From Lentisphaerota bacterium (GTDB lineage Bacteria > Verrucomicrobiota > Lentisphaeria > Victivallales > Victivallaceae), in the NCBI GenBank assembly GCA_015061685.1, contig SUWD01000022.1, positions 1-44,356 of the forward strand: 44,356 nt of DNA. Reading direction: 5' to 3'. The notes under the pieces were generated by a model. The model was not told where the DNA came from. It did not search any database and saw only the letters and a program-made list of their open reading frames with translations. Position 1 is the stretch's first letter, and every line of letters starts with the position of its first letter. Position numbers and translations under genes: made by a program. Shown piece by piece: positions 15,956-23,756 of this stretch.

Positions 15956-16498
15956 ATGCTGTGCGATAAATGTAAAAAAAATGAAGCAACCGTCCATATA
16001 AAAGAATTTCATAACGGCAAGTGCAAAGATTTCCACCTTTGCAATGAGTGTGCCAGTGCCGGAGAGACTGACCAGACTCTGCCGGGGATCGGATTCAATC
16101 TGGCGGAAGTGCTTTTCAATGTAAATAAAATTGCGGAAAAAATCAATCCGGGAAAAAGTGAATCACCGGCAGAAACCCAGGTCTGCCCGGTCTGTTCATG
16201 GACTGCCGAAAAAATCCGCAAAAATGATGGTAAAGTCGGTTGCCCGGCATGTTATCAAACCTTTGACAAGCTCATCAAGCAGGCAATTTCCCAGGTTCAA
16301 CGCGGTTCTCTGCATTTGGGCAAACGCCCCAGAGGAGCAAAAGGAGATTCTCCGGCGGTAAAACGCAGTGAATTGGAGTCTCTGAAAAAAGAGCTGCAAA
16401 ACCTGATCGCCCGGGAAGAGTACGAAGCAGCAGCCATCTGCCGTGACCGGATAAATCTGCTCAAAGCTGAATTGGATTTGCTGGAGGCGGAAAAATGA
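15956..16498 (+). CDS. mcsA: McsA, activator of protein arginine kinase
   Basis: A 180-residue zinc protein with paired CxxC motifs (CDKCKKNEA and CNECA; CPVCSWT and CPACYQTF) and a C-terminal UVR domain (ELQNLIAREEYEAAAICRD, about residues 140-175). In Bacillus, McsA binds and activates the arginine kinase McsB and links it to ClpC. ATG 15956 has AGGGAG 9 nt upstream. The stop overlaps mcsB by 4 nt. Neither ctsR nor clpC, the usual operon partners, is present here. Confidence 0.92.
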   Translation: MLCDKCKKNEATVHIKEFHNGKCKDFHLCNECASAGETDQTLPGIGFNLAEVLFNVNKIAEKINPGKSESPAETQVCPVCSWTAEKIRKNDGKVGCPACYQTFDKLIKQAISQVQRGSLHLGKRPRGAKGDSPAVKRSELESLKKELQNLIAREEYEAAAICRDRINLLKAELDLLEAEK

Positions 16499-17565
16499 AG
16501 TGTACCTCCGTTGACCAGCTGTTGAAAAATCCGGTAAGTTTCCTTGACGATTCCGGTCCGGATGATGACATCGCCATTTCCAGCCGCATCCGTCTGGCAC
16601 GGAATATCAACAAATATCCTTTCCCGTCAGCTGCATCGCCGGAGATCATGCAGGAAATTTGTGAAAACGTTTCCCGAGCCGCTGAATCCGCTGCCGCATT
16701 GGGAGGAAAAGATGTTCTGGTATTCTATCCCTCGGAAATGAGTCCTTTGGACAGACAAATTTTACTGGAAAGACGTCTGGCAAGCAAAGAATTCATCCGC
16801 ACCCCGGAATCCCGGCGGCTTTTCGTCTGTCCGGATGAGGGATGTTCGCTGATGATCAATGAAGAAGATCAACTGCGTATCCAGACTATACGCCCGGGAT
16901 TTCAACTGCGGGAGGTCTGGAAAAGTATCAACCGCATCGATGATGATTTGAGTTCCAATCTGCAATATGCTTTTGACGAACAGCTGGGATATCTTACCAG
17001 CTGCCCTACAAACGTTGGTACCGGTATGCGTGCCTCGGTAATGCTTCATCTGCCGGGACTGGTGCTTACCGGACAGATCGCCCCCACGATCCAGGGGATC
17101 AGCAAACTGCATCTGGCAGTCAGAGGGATTTTCGGTGAAGGTTCAGATAATTGCGGCAATCTTTACCAGATCTCCAATCAGAATACATTGGGCGAAAGCG
17201 AACTTAAAATCATCGATGAGTTGGATTCCGTGATCCGGCAGCTTATCCAGCAGGAAAAAAATGCCCGGCGGTCACTTCTGGAAAACGACCGCTATAATAT
17301 TCTCGACCATGTCGGCAGATCTTACGGACTTTTGCGGCACAGCTACAAACTCGGATTTGAGGAAGCCATGCAGTCACTCTCCGGATTGCGTATCGGCGTG
17401 GACATGGGGTTGTTCAACAGTATTGACATTCACAAAGTCAATGAGCTTTTCATCGGAATCGGTCCGGCTCATCTGCAGAAAAATGCTTCCGGAGTACTTA
17501 CCGATACTGAAGTGGATATCATGCGGGCAACTCTCTGCCGGGAAAAACTCCGTCCGATGGCATAA
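16495..17565 (+). CDS. mcsB: McsB, protein arginine kinase
   Basis: A 356-residue phosphagen-kinase-fold enzyme that phosphorylates arginine side chains, in Gram-positives marking proteins for ClpCP. Nucleotide-binding arginines lie in ISSRIRLARNI, the acidic NEEDQLRIQ loop follows, and CPTNVGTGMRASV contains the active-site Cys at about residue 170. The C-terminal MRATLCREKLRP is typical. Length and motifs are complete, so it should be active. It starts inside the mcsA stop (ATGA), and the pair forms its own unit with a promoter at 15900-15928. Confidence 0.95.
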   Translation: MKCTSVDQLLKNPVSFLDDSGPDDDIAISSRIRLARNINKYPFPSAASPEIMQEICENVSRAAESAAALGGKDVLVFYPSEMSPLDRQILLERRLASKEFIRTPESRRLFVCPDEGCSLMINEEDQLRIQTIRPGFQLREVWKSINRIDDDLSSNLQYAFDEQLGYLTSCPTNVGTGMRASVMLHLPGLVLTGQIAPTIQGISKLHLAVRGIFGEGSDNCGNLYQISNQNTLGESELKIIDELDSVIRQLIQQEKNARRSLLENDRYNILDHVGRSYGLLRHSYKLGFEEAMQSLSGLRIGVDMGLFNSIDIHKVNELFIGIGPAHLQKNASGVLTDTEVDIMRATLCREKLRPMA

Positions 17566-17618
17566 AATCTGCTTGAAAAAAAGTTGTTATTGAGGCAATT
17601 TCAAAAAAAGGATGTTTT

Positions 17619-17643
17619 GTGCAAAAAAATCACTTTTTTGTAC
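17619..17643 (+). terminator. A/T-rich hairpin after mcsB
   Basis: GTGCAAAAAA and TTTTTTGTAC pair around ATCAC (one G-T pair). The 3' arm holds the T run, so it may be a weak terminator ahead of the coaE promoter. Confidence 0.35.
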
Positions 17644-17652
17644 AAAGATGAC

Positions 17653-17681
17653 TTGAAAAAATCTCCCCAAGAGGTTAAATT
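17653..17681 (+). promoter_or_regulatory. coaE-rho promoter
   Basis: TTGAAA (17653-17658) and TAAATT (17676-17681) are 17 bp apart and leave a leader of about 120 nt. Confidence 0.5.
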
Positions 17682-17790
17682 AGGAAACAGATATTCCCGG
17701 TGCGGTTTCCTGTACCGGTTCATTTGACATTTTAATCATCTCGCAATACCGTTGAGTTGTATTCCCTTTTGTCCGGATTACCGGTATTGC
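17682..17790 (+). promoter_or_regulatory. coaE-rho leader with two hairpins
   Basis: AGGAAAC (17682-17688) pairs with GTTTCCT (17705-17711), and GCAATACCG (17743-17751) pairs perfectly with CGGTATTGC (17782-17790), ending 20 nt before the coaE start. It could be an expression-control leader; rho is autoregulated by its leader in other bacteria. Confidence 0.4.
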
Positions 17791-17809
17791 AGTTTTCAGG
17801 GAAATATCT

Positions 17810-18415
17810 ATGATTCTCGGTATTACCGGGGGATTCGGTTGCGGAAAAAGTTCTGTACTCCGTTTTTTTGAATCCCGTTCCTGGTTCACATTGGATGCCG
17901 ATGCGGTCTGCCGGTCTTTTTACGATCAGCGAAATCCGCTTTTAATGAAGTGCATCAAAGATAATTTCGGAGCAGAAATGTTCGCAGATGACAATTCTGT
18001 TGACCGGAAAAAATTGGCCACCTTGCTTTTTGAAGCACCGGAAAAAATGCAGATAATAACTTCGGTGATCTATCCGATGCTGACCGCCGAAGTCGATGCA
18101 GCCATTGCACGGTGCAGAAAGAACAATGTTCACGGAGCTTTTGAATTACCCCTGCTCTATGAAGCAGGTTTTGAAAAAAATTTCGATGCCGTCCTCGCCA
18201 TCTGGTGTCCGGCTGAATTGAGAAAAAAACATCTGATCAACCGTAACTTCACTCAGGATGAGGTGATCCGCAGAGATAAAATGCAGATGGATCCGGATCT
18301 GAAACTGGAAAAAGCCGATTACGGTATTATAAACAGCGGTACCGAAAACGATCTGATCAGTCAGTTGGAAACACTTGCCGCCATTTTGGAAAATCAATTT
18401 ATTTTTGCTATATAA
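17810..18415 (+). CDS. coaE: dephospho-CoA kinase
   Basis: A 201-residue P-loop kinase for the last step of coenzyme A synthesis. [10 protein letters not shown] is the ATP-binding loop, [11 protein letters not shown] contains the conserved Asp of the DAD motif, and [12 protein letters not shown] is the family core. Length is normal. ATG 17810 follows AGGGAA. It lies 11 bp upstream of rho and shares its promoter. Confidence 0.95.
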   Translation: MILGITGGFGCGKSSVLRFFESRSWFTLDADAVCRSFYDQRNPLLMKCIKDNFGAEMFADDNSVDRKKLATLLFEAPEKMQIITSVIYPMLTAEVDAAIARCRKNNVHGAFELPLLYEAGFEKNFDAVLAIWCPAELRKKHLINRNFTQDEVIRRDKMQMDPDLKLEKADYGIINSGTENDLISQLETLAAILENQFIFAI

Positions 18416-18426
18416 GGAATTGTTAC

Positions 18427-20187
18427 ATGAACAACGAAAACGAAGAACTCTTTCCCGTAAACGAAACCGCCCCTGCTCCGGTTCCCGCCGCCGAAAATCC
18501 GGCTCCCGCTCCCAAACGGCGTGGACGTCCCCGTAAAAATGCTCCGGTTAAAGAAAACACTCCGGTCACTGAAAAAATCGACGCTGCTGAAAGTGATTCT
18601 CTCCCCCTGCCTGACCCCACTGCCGTATATGCTCCGGGAATACCGCAGACAAAAGAGATCCCGGCAGATGATTTCAGTGAAGTTGCCCCGCAAACTCCGG
18701 AAAATGCCACTTCGCCACGCCCGGAACAACCCGTTTTCCAGGAACCCAAAGAACAGCGGAACAACAATCATAATAACAATAACCGCCAGCAAAACGGCAA
18801 CGACAATAACAACCGCCGTGACCGTTTCCGCAAGAACAAAAACAGCCGCAACAACAATCACCGCAACAACAATCACGAACATCAGGATTTCATTGATGAA
18901 GAATTGCCGCCGGTCGATCCCAATGCACCGGTAATCAACATCACCGACCTCCAGAATAAATCCATCGTTGAACTCGCCGCCATGGGTGCTGAACTCGGCA
19001 TCGAAGGCATCGGAGCTTTGGAGAAATCAACTCTTATCTGCGAAATCCTCCGTGCCAATGCCGAAAAATGCGGCCGGCTCTATGGCAGCGGATATCTCGA
19101 AGTCCTGCCCGATGGTTTCGGATTTCTGCGTTCCCCGGCTTACAGCTATCTGCCCTCGTCGGAAGATATCTATTTAAGCCCCTCGCAAATCAAGCGTTTC
19201 GCCTTAAAAACCGGCGATTTCATCACCGGACAGATCCGCACCCCCCGGGAAAAAGAACGCTTCTTCGCCATGCTGAAAGTCGAAACGATCAACAATGATT
19301 CCCCGGAAAGAAAAAAACAGATCATCCCTTTCAACAGTCTTGAACCTTACTTCCCGACTCAAAGATTGCTCCTTGAGCGTGAACCGCAGGATTTCTCCAC
19401 CCGGGTCGTCGATCTGGTAACTCCCATCGGAAAAGGTCAGCGTGGTCTTATCGTCGCCCCTCCGCGTACCGGTAAAACCGTATTGCTCCAGAAAGTCGCC
19501 AAAAGCATCCGGGAAAACAACCCCGAAGTAACTCTCATCATCCTGCTCATTGATGAACGTCCCGAAGAAGTGACCGATATGGAACGCAGTATCGATGCCG
19601 AAGTGGTCAGTTCAACCTTTGACGAACCGCCGGAAAGACACGCTCAAGTCGCCGAAATGGTCATCGAAAAAGCCAAACGCATGGTCGAATACGGCAAAGA
19701 TGTCGTTATTCTATTGGATAGTATCACCCGTCTGGCAAGAGCTTACAACACCCTCCAGCCGCACAGCGGAAAAATCCTCACCGGCGGTGTGGATGCCACC
19801 GCTTTGCACAAACCCAAACGCTTTTTCGGTGCTGCCAGAAATATTGAAAACCACGGCAGTCTGACCATTATCGCTACTGCCCTGATCGAAACCGGCAGCC
19901 GTATGGACGATGTTATCTTTGAGGAATTCAAAGGTACCGGCAATATGGAACTGCACCTCGACCGCAACGTTTCCGACCGCCGCATCTATCCGGCTATCAA
20001 TATTGAAAAATCCGGTACCAGAAAAGAAGAACTCCTGCTGCACCCGGATGAATTGAGCAAAGTCTGGCTGCTGCGTAAAGCTGTCAACGGAGTTCCCTCC
20101 GCCGAAGCTATGGAGATGGTTCTTGGCAGATTGAAAAAATGCAAGACCAATATCGAATTTCTCGTAACTTTGCAGCCTGACCGCTGA
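18427..20187 (+). CDS. rho: transcription termination factor Rho with Asn-rich insert
   Basis: A 586-residue hexameric RNA helicase that ends transcription. The N-terminus is a Pro/Ala-rich extension followed by an Asn/Arg/His-rich low-complexity insert (about residues 110-155). The Rho N-domain ([16 protein letters not shown]) and the RNA-binding cold-shock fold ([14 protein letters not shown]) follow, then the ATPase core with P-loop [11 protein letters not shown] at about 345, Walker [15 protein letters not shown], and the C-terminal R-loop and arginine finger. E. coli Rho has 419 residues, so about 165 are extra here. In Bacteroides thetaiotaomicron a comparable disordered insert makes Rho condense; a similar effect is inferred. 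Confidence 0.97.
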   Translation: MNNENEELFPVNETAPAPVPAAENPAPAPKRRGRPRKNAPVKENTPVTEKIDAAESDSLPLPDPTAVYAPGIPQTKEIPADDFSEVAPQTPENATSPRPEQPVFQEPKEQRNNNHNNNNRQQNGNDNNNRRDRFRKNKNSRNNNHRNNNHEHQDFIDEELPPVDPNAPVINITDLQNKSIVELAAMGAELGIEGIGALEKSTLICEILRANAEKCGRLYGSGYLEVLPDGFGFLRSPAYSYLPSSEDIYLSPSQIKRFALKTGDFITGQIRTPREKERFFAMLKVETINNDSPERKKQIIPFNSLEPYFPTQRLLLEREPQDFSTRVVDLVTPIGKGQRGLIVAPPRTGKTVLLQKVAKSIRENNPEVTLIILLIDERPEEVTDMERSIDAEVVSSTFDEPPERHAQVAEMVIEKAKRMVEYGKDVVILLDSITRLARAYNTLQPHSGKILTGGVDATALHKPKRFFGAARNIENHGSLTIIATALIETGSRMDDVIFEEFKGTGNMELHLDRNVSDRRIYPAINIEKSGTRKEELLLHPDELSKVWLLRKAVNGVPSAEAMEMVLGRLKKCKTNIEFLVTLQPDR

Positions 20188-20216
20188 AATCTGATTTACC
20201 GGAAAGGTATTCTGTC

Positions 20217-20498
20217 ATGAATAAGGAGACTTCTACCACATTGTTCTGGGTGCTTTTAATCACCGGAGTCACAGCAGCCATTGCATTTTTCCTCTATCCG
20301 CTTTATCAGAATCGCAAAGCCAAACTTGCTGAATTGGAAATGCGTAAGACTGCTCTTATCCAAAAAGAGCAAAAGCACAAAGATATCAGCGATAAGGTCA
20401 GTGCTTTGCAGGATGATCCTCTGGCGGTGGAACGCATCGCCAGAGAGAAATTCAAAAAAGGAAATCCGGATGAAACGGTGATCATATACGAAAAGTGA
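20217..20498 (+). CDS. FtsB/DivIC-like septum formation protein
   Basis: A 93-residue bitopic protein with a short cytoplasmic N-terminus, one membrane helix (LFWVLLITGVTAAIAFFLYP), a coiled-coil stretch (about residues 32-65) and a conserved tail DDPLAVERIAREKFKKGNPDETVI. This layout fits FtsB/DivIC, which joins FtsL and FtsQ in the divisome. It follows rho by 29 bp on the same strand. The match rests on architecture and the ERIAREK tail, so the family call is good but the exact name is open. Confidence 0.82.
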   Translation: MNKETSTTLFWVLLITGVTAAIAFFLYPLYQNRKAKLAELEMRKTALIQKEQKHKDISDKVSALQDDPLAVERIAREKFKKGNPDETVIIYEK

Positions 20499-20518
20499 AA
20501 ATTTTTTGTATTCTGCTA

Positions 20519-20547
20519 TTGCAAAAATCCGCAATGTTCTTTATATT
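20519..20547 (+). promoter_or_regulatory. promoter of LysM lipoprotein gene
   Basis: TTGCAA (20519-20524) and TATATT (20542-20547) are 17 bp apart, about 55 bp before the start at 20603. Confidence 0.6.
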
Positions 20548-20602
20548 ATAACATATCAGCAATAAAAACAAATTTTTAATATTTTACTATGGAGGTTTGA
20601 AA

Positions 20603-21550
20603 GTGCGTAAAAGTTTCCTTTTCATCATCGCCGGCACCGGTTTGCTGCTCGCCGGCTGCAATGCCACCAATCACCGTTATCAAATGATCCCGGTTGACGG
20701 ATCCCCCGCCGGAGAAGTTGACCCCGGCGATATCCCGGTCGCCCCCCCGGTGAAAAATTTTTCTGCAAACCAGACTCAGTTCATCCCGGAACCGATTACA
20801 ACTCCTGCTCCTACTCCTACTGCTAATAATTATTCCGGCAAATACCAGCCGATGAGCGGAGTAAAATCCACCGGCGGAGTTGATTCCACCGAAGGCAGCA
20901 AAGGTGGAGCAACCACTGTCAACGGAGTGAAATATCACGTCATTCAAAGAGGGGAATATCCCGGTCTGATCGCCAATAAATACAAAATCCGTCTCGCAGC
21001 TTTGATGAAGGCTAATAACCTGAATGAGAAAAGTGCAAAAGCCCTGAAAGTCGGTCAGAAATTGATCATCCCCACCGGTGCCGATGCCGCAGTAACCGGC
21101 GGTCAGAGACGTTCTGCCGGCAGTTCTGCCGCTACTCTGGTCAACGGTAAGCACAAAGTGCAGCGTGGTGAAACTCTGGATGTTATTGCCCGCCGCTACA
21201 AAGTCAAATTGAGCGATCTTATGAGTGCAAACAATATGACTGAAGCATCTGCCCGCAGAATGCAGATCGGTCAGCTTTTAACCATCCCCGGAAAAACCTC
21301 TTCCGCAGCGACCGCCAATACCGGAAGTTCAACTTCTTCAACAGCAAATTCAAACAACAGCAAAAAGCAGAATACTGTTGTTGATCCGTTGATGATGGAG
21401 CTGGATATGATCATCCTTGATGCAGACACCTCCGCTGCGGATATTGCAGCAAAATACGGTATTCCTTTGTCAGTATTCCAAGAGATCAATGGCGGTCTTA
21501 CCGACACGAGACTTTTCAGAGGAATGGCGGTTCTCGTTCCCAAAAAATGA
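20603..21550 (+). CDS. LysM peptidoglycan-binding lipoprotein
   Basis: A 315-residue lipoprotein with lipobox LLAGC near residue 20, then a low-complexity Pro/Thr-rich linker. Two clear LysM domains follow (about residues 110-155, YHVIQRGEYPGLIANKYKI; and 181-228, HKVQRGETLDVIARRYKV). A third degenerate LysM-like copy closes the protein (269-313, ending GMAVLVPKK). LysM binds peptidoglycan GlcNAc; with a lipid anchor the protein would tether the envelope. No catalytic domain is seen. GTG 20603 is chosen because GGAGG lies 7 nt upstream; a TTG at 20597 is too close to it. A terminator ends the gene. Confidence 0.9.
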   Translation: MRKSFLFIIAGTGLLLAGCNATNHRYQMIPVDGSPAGEVDPGDIPVAPPVKNFSANQTQFIPEPITTPAPTPTANNYSGKYQPMSGVKSTGGVDSTEGSKGGATTVNGVKYHVIQRGEYPGLIANKYKIRLAALMKANNLNEKSAKALKVGQKLIIPTGADAAVTGGQRRSAGSSAATLVNGKHKVQRGETLDVIARRYKVKLSDLMSANNMTEASARRMQIGQLLTIPGKTSSAATANTGSSTSSTANSNNSKKQNTVVDPLMMELDMIILDADTSAADIAAKYGIPLSVFQEINGGLTDTRLFRGMAVLVPKK

Positions 21551-21589
21551 CTCTTTCCGGTCAATCCGAATTGAATTAATATTCTTGAA

Positions 21590-21616
21590 GCCGCCGGAAA
21601 ATCCGGCGGCTTTTTT
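21590..21616 (+). terminator. intrinsic terminator of LysM gene
   Basis: GCCGCCGGA and TCCGGCGGC form a 9-bp stem around AAA followed by T6. It closes the LysM unit before coaB. A similar hairpin occurs at 27404-27424. Confidence 0.9.
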
Positions 21617-21633
21617 AATCAGAGCTTGAGTAT

Positions 21634-22251
21634 ATGAATATCCTTGTTACAGCCGGACCGACCCGGGAAAAAATCGATCCCGTAAGGTTTATCACCAATC
21701 ATTCCAGCGGACGCATGGGATATGCCATAGCTGCCGCCGCGATTGAAGCCGGTCATCAGGTCACTCTGATTTCCGGGCCGGTATCAATAACTCCCCCCGA
21801 TGGCGCAAAGGTGGTCAATGTCGTTTCCGCTGCTGATATGGCTGAAGCTGTCCACTCCCTTGCTCCATTGGCCGATGCTGTTATTATGAGTGCCGCCGTT
21901 GCCGACTACCGTCCGGCAAATCCATGGGACAGCAAAATAAAAAAACTTCCGGGTAATCTGACATTGACTTTGGAGCGTACTGAAGATATTCTGGCTTCTC
22001 TCGGTGCCAATAAAACTCCAGGACAACTGTTGATCGGCTTCGCCGCCGAAACCGATGATCTGGAACAAAATGCCATGGGCAAACTGGAAAGAAAAAATTT
22101 GGATTGGATAGCCGCCAATCTCGCCTCTGACGGTTTTGGTACCGATACCAATAAAATCACGCTTTACAGCCGCTCCGGACAGAAAATCCCCCTGCCCTCC
22201 GGTAAAAAAATCGACGTTGCAAGAGAAATGCTGAAAGTAATACTCACATGA
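21634..22251 (+). CDS. coaB: stand-alone phosphopantothenoylcysteine synthetase (CoaB)
   Basis: A 205-residue protein equivalent to the C-terminal half of bacterial CoaBC: NILVTAGPTREKIDPVRFITNHSSGRMG at the N-terminus, ADAVIMSAAVADYRP in the middle, LIGFAAETDD and a DWIAANLASDGFGTDTNK block. It joins 4'-phosphopantothenate and cysteine in CoA synthesis. The N-terminal CoaC decarboxylase domain is absent, and the upstream DNA is a terminator, so this is a true separate gene; coaC must lie elsewhere. Its stop overlaps psd by 4 nt. Confidence 0.93.
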   Translation: MNILVTAGPTREKIDPVRFITNHSSGRMGYAIAAAAIEAGHQVTLISGPVSITPPDGAKVVNVVSAADMAEAVHSLAPLADAVIMSAAVADYRPANPWDSKIKKLPGNLTLTLERTEDILASLGANKTPGQLLIGFAAETDDLEQNAMGKLERKNLDWIAANLASDGFGTDTNKITLYSRSGQKIPLPSGKKIDVAREMLKVILT

Positions 22252-23144
22252 AAAAAAATTCTGCCCCCATACAATATATTGACCGGAAATCCGGAAATTT
22301 ATGCACTGAATCCGTCATGGGGAACGGTGCTTTGAATTTTGCCTATAATACATTACTGGGCAGAAGCTTATGGGGGGTGCTTTTCAATACCGGATTCCTT
22401 TCCCGGATGATGGGGGCATTTTATGATTCACGCTTTTCCCGATCAAGCATTAAGTCCCTGATAAAAATTCCGGGACTGCTGCCGGAAGAAGCTGAAAAAA
22501 ATTGGCAGGAATACCGCTCTTTCAATGATTTTTTCACCCGCAAGTTGAAACCGGGAGCAAGACCGGCGGATATGGAAGAAAATACTCTTTGCTCCCCGGC
22601 TGACGGCAGATCGCTGGTCTATCCGGAAATAACTCCGGACACCCCGGTTCCAATAAAAGGTTCAATGCGTTCTTTGGAAGCTCTCTGCGGGAAAAAATTA
22701 TCCGCTTCCCACTACTCTGCGGCTGTTGTCCGGCTCGCTCCGATCGATTATCACCGGTATCATTTTCCCTGTGATTGCAAAATGATCGGTGAGACGGTAA
22801 AAATACCGGGCAAATATCACTCCGTCAACCCGATCGCATTTCAAAAAGCCCCCGACCTCTTTGTAGAAAATACCCGCTGCATAACTCAACTGAAATCCCC
22901 CTGTTTCGGAGAATTTTATTTCCTTGAAATAGGAGCTTTCGGAGTAGGCTCCATAGTCAACACCGCCTCCGGCAGCAAGTATGCCAAAATGGATGAGAAA
23001 GGGTATTTCAAATTCGGCGGCTCTACGGTTATTTTGATAATGGATTCCACGAAGGTAAAATTTGACAGCGATCTGCTGAAAAACTCCTCACGGCAGTTGG
23101 AAACTCTCATCCGGTGCGGCGAAAAAATCGGAACAGCGGTATAA
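22248..23144 (+). CDS. psd: phosphatidylserine decarboxylase proenzyme
   Basis: A 298-residue membrane-associated enzyme that makes phosphatidylethanolamine. Family blocks are RSFNDFFTRKLKPGARP, SPADGR (Asp of the self-cleavage triad), RLAPIDYHRYHFP (His) and the processing site FKFGGSTVI near residue 260, where the chain is cut before Ser to form the pyruvoyl cofactor. All key residues are present. It is translationally coupled to coaB (ATGA), and a zinc-ribbon gene follows 3 bp after the stop. Confidence 0.95.
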   Translation: MKKNSAPIQYIDRKSGNLCTESVMGNGALNFAYNTLLGRSLWGVLFNTGFLSRMMGAFYDSRFSRSSIKSLIKIPGLLPEEAEKNWQEYRSFNDFFTRKLKPGARPADMEENTLCSPADGRSLVYPEITPDTPVPIKGSMRSLEALCGKKLSASHYSAAVVRLAPIDYHRYHFPCDCKMIGETVKIPGKYHSVNPIAFQKAPDLFVENTRCITQLKSPCFGEFYFLEIGAFGVGSIVNTASGSKYAKMDEKGYFKFGGSTVILIMDSTKVKFDSDLLKNSSRQLETLIRCGEKIGTAV

Positions 23145-23147
23145 ACT

Positions 23148-23645
23148 ATGAATTGCCCTCGATGCGGAACTCCTCTGGAAAAAAGTTATTATAATAAAAT
23201 CATCAATTTCCATTGTCCGCATTGCAACGGTCAGGCGGTTACCTTAAGCGGCTTGAGGAGTTTGGGCGTAGATCCGGATAATCTCGCCGCCATCTGGCAA
23301 TCTGCCAACGCCGGCAAACTCGGTACTCTGCTTAATTGCCCGGAGTGCGGTAAACCTATGCGAGTCGTGAAACTTGATAACGGGAACAATATCTTTTATA
23401 TTGATTCATGTATCAGCTGCCACGTAATATGGTTTGATTTTGGCGAATTGGAAAATATTCCGGTCATTCAGTTTCCCTGCCCTCAGCCTCCGCCGAAAGT
23501 CTCTCCGGTATCGGTTGATAAATTCACTGCTTCTTCCGGCAATGATTCTTTTGAAATACCTTCCGTACTTGATCATCTCGGCATAGATCGGACATGGTGC
23601 AGTATCGCTCTGCAATTACTGCTCAAACTTTTTTTCCGGATTTAA
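23148..23645 (+). CDS. zinc-ribbon protein (zf-TFIIB-like)
   Basis: A 165-residue protein with two zinc-ribbon units, CPRCGTPLE...CPHCNG and CPECGKPM...CISCHVIWFDFGELE; the second has the WFD-GELE end typical of zf-TFIIB-type ribbons. A Pro-rich linker and a short hydrophobic C-terminal helix (SIALQLLLKLFFRI) follow. Function is unknown; relatives in other genomes are membrane-linked. It is the third gene of the coaB-psd unit, 3 bp after psd. Confidence 0.75.
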   Translation: MNCPRCGTPLEKSYYNKIINFHCPHCNGQAVTLSGLRSLGVDPDNLAAIWQSANAGKLGTLLNCPECGKPMRVVKLDNGNNIFYIDSCISCHVIWFDFGELENIPVIQFPCPQPPPKVSPVSVDKFTASSGNDSFEIPSVLDHLGIDRTWCSIALQLLLKLFFRI

Positions 23646-23687
23646 GCGTTTTCAGCCTTTATTCCGGATTTTTTTCATCCATCCCTC

Positions 23688-23715
23688 TTGACTTTTTTAC
23701 ACAACGGGCTACATT
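23688..23715 (+). promoter_or_regulatory. promoter of the GlpA-like operon
   Basis: TTGACT (23688-23693) and TACATT (23710-23715) are 16 bp apart, 40 bp before the start at 23757. Confidence 0.45.
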
Positions 23716-23720
23716 ATAGA

Positions 23721-23744
23721 AAACAACTAAACAAACAACTAAAC
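23721..23744 (+). repeat. 12-bp tandem repeat in the leader
   Basis: AAACAACTAAAC occurs twice in perfect tandem between the promoter and the ribosome site (AAAAGG) of the GlpA-like gene. It might be an operator for the HTH-cupin regulator at the end of the operon, or a simple duplication. Confidence 0.6.
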
Positions 23745-23756
23745 AAAAGGTCCGTT

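Noticed and set aside
18394..18882. Valine-rich 162-codon frame antisense to rho
   Set aside because: Mirror of the low-complexity Asn/Pro-rich rho coding sequence; no independent support.
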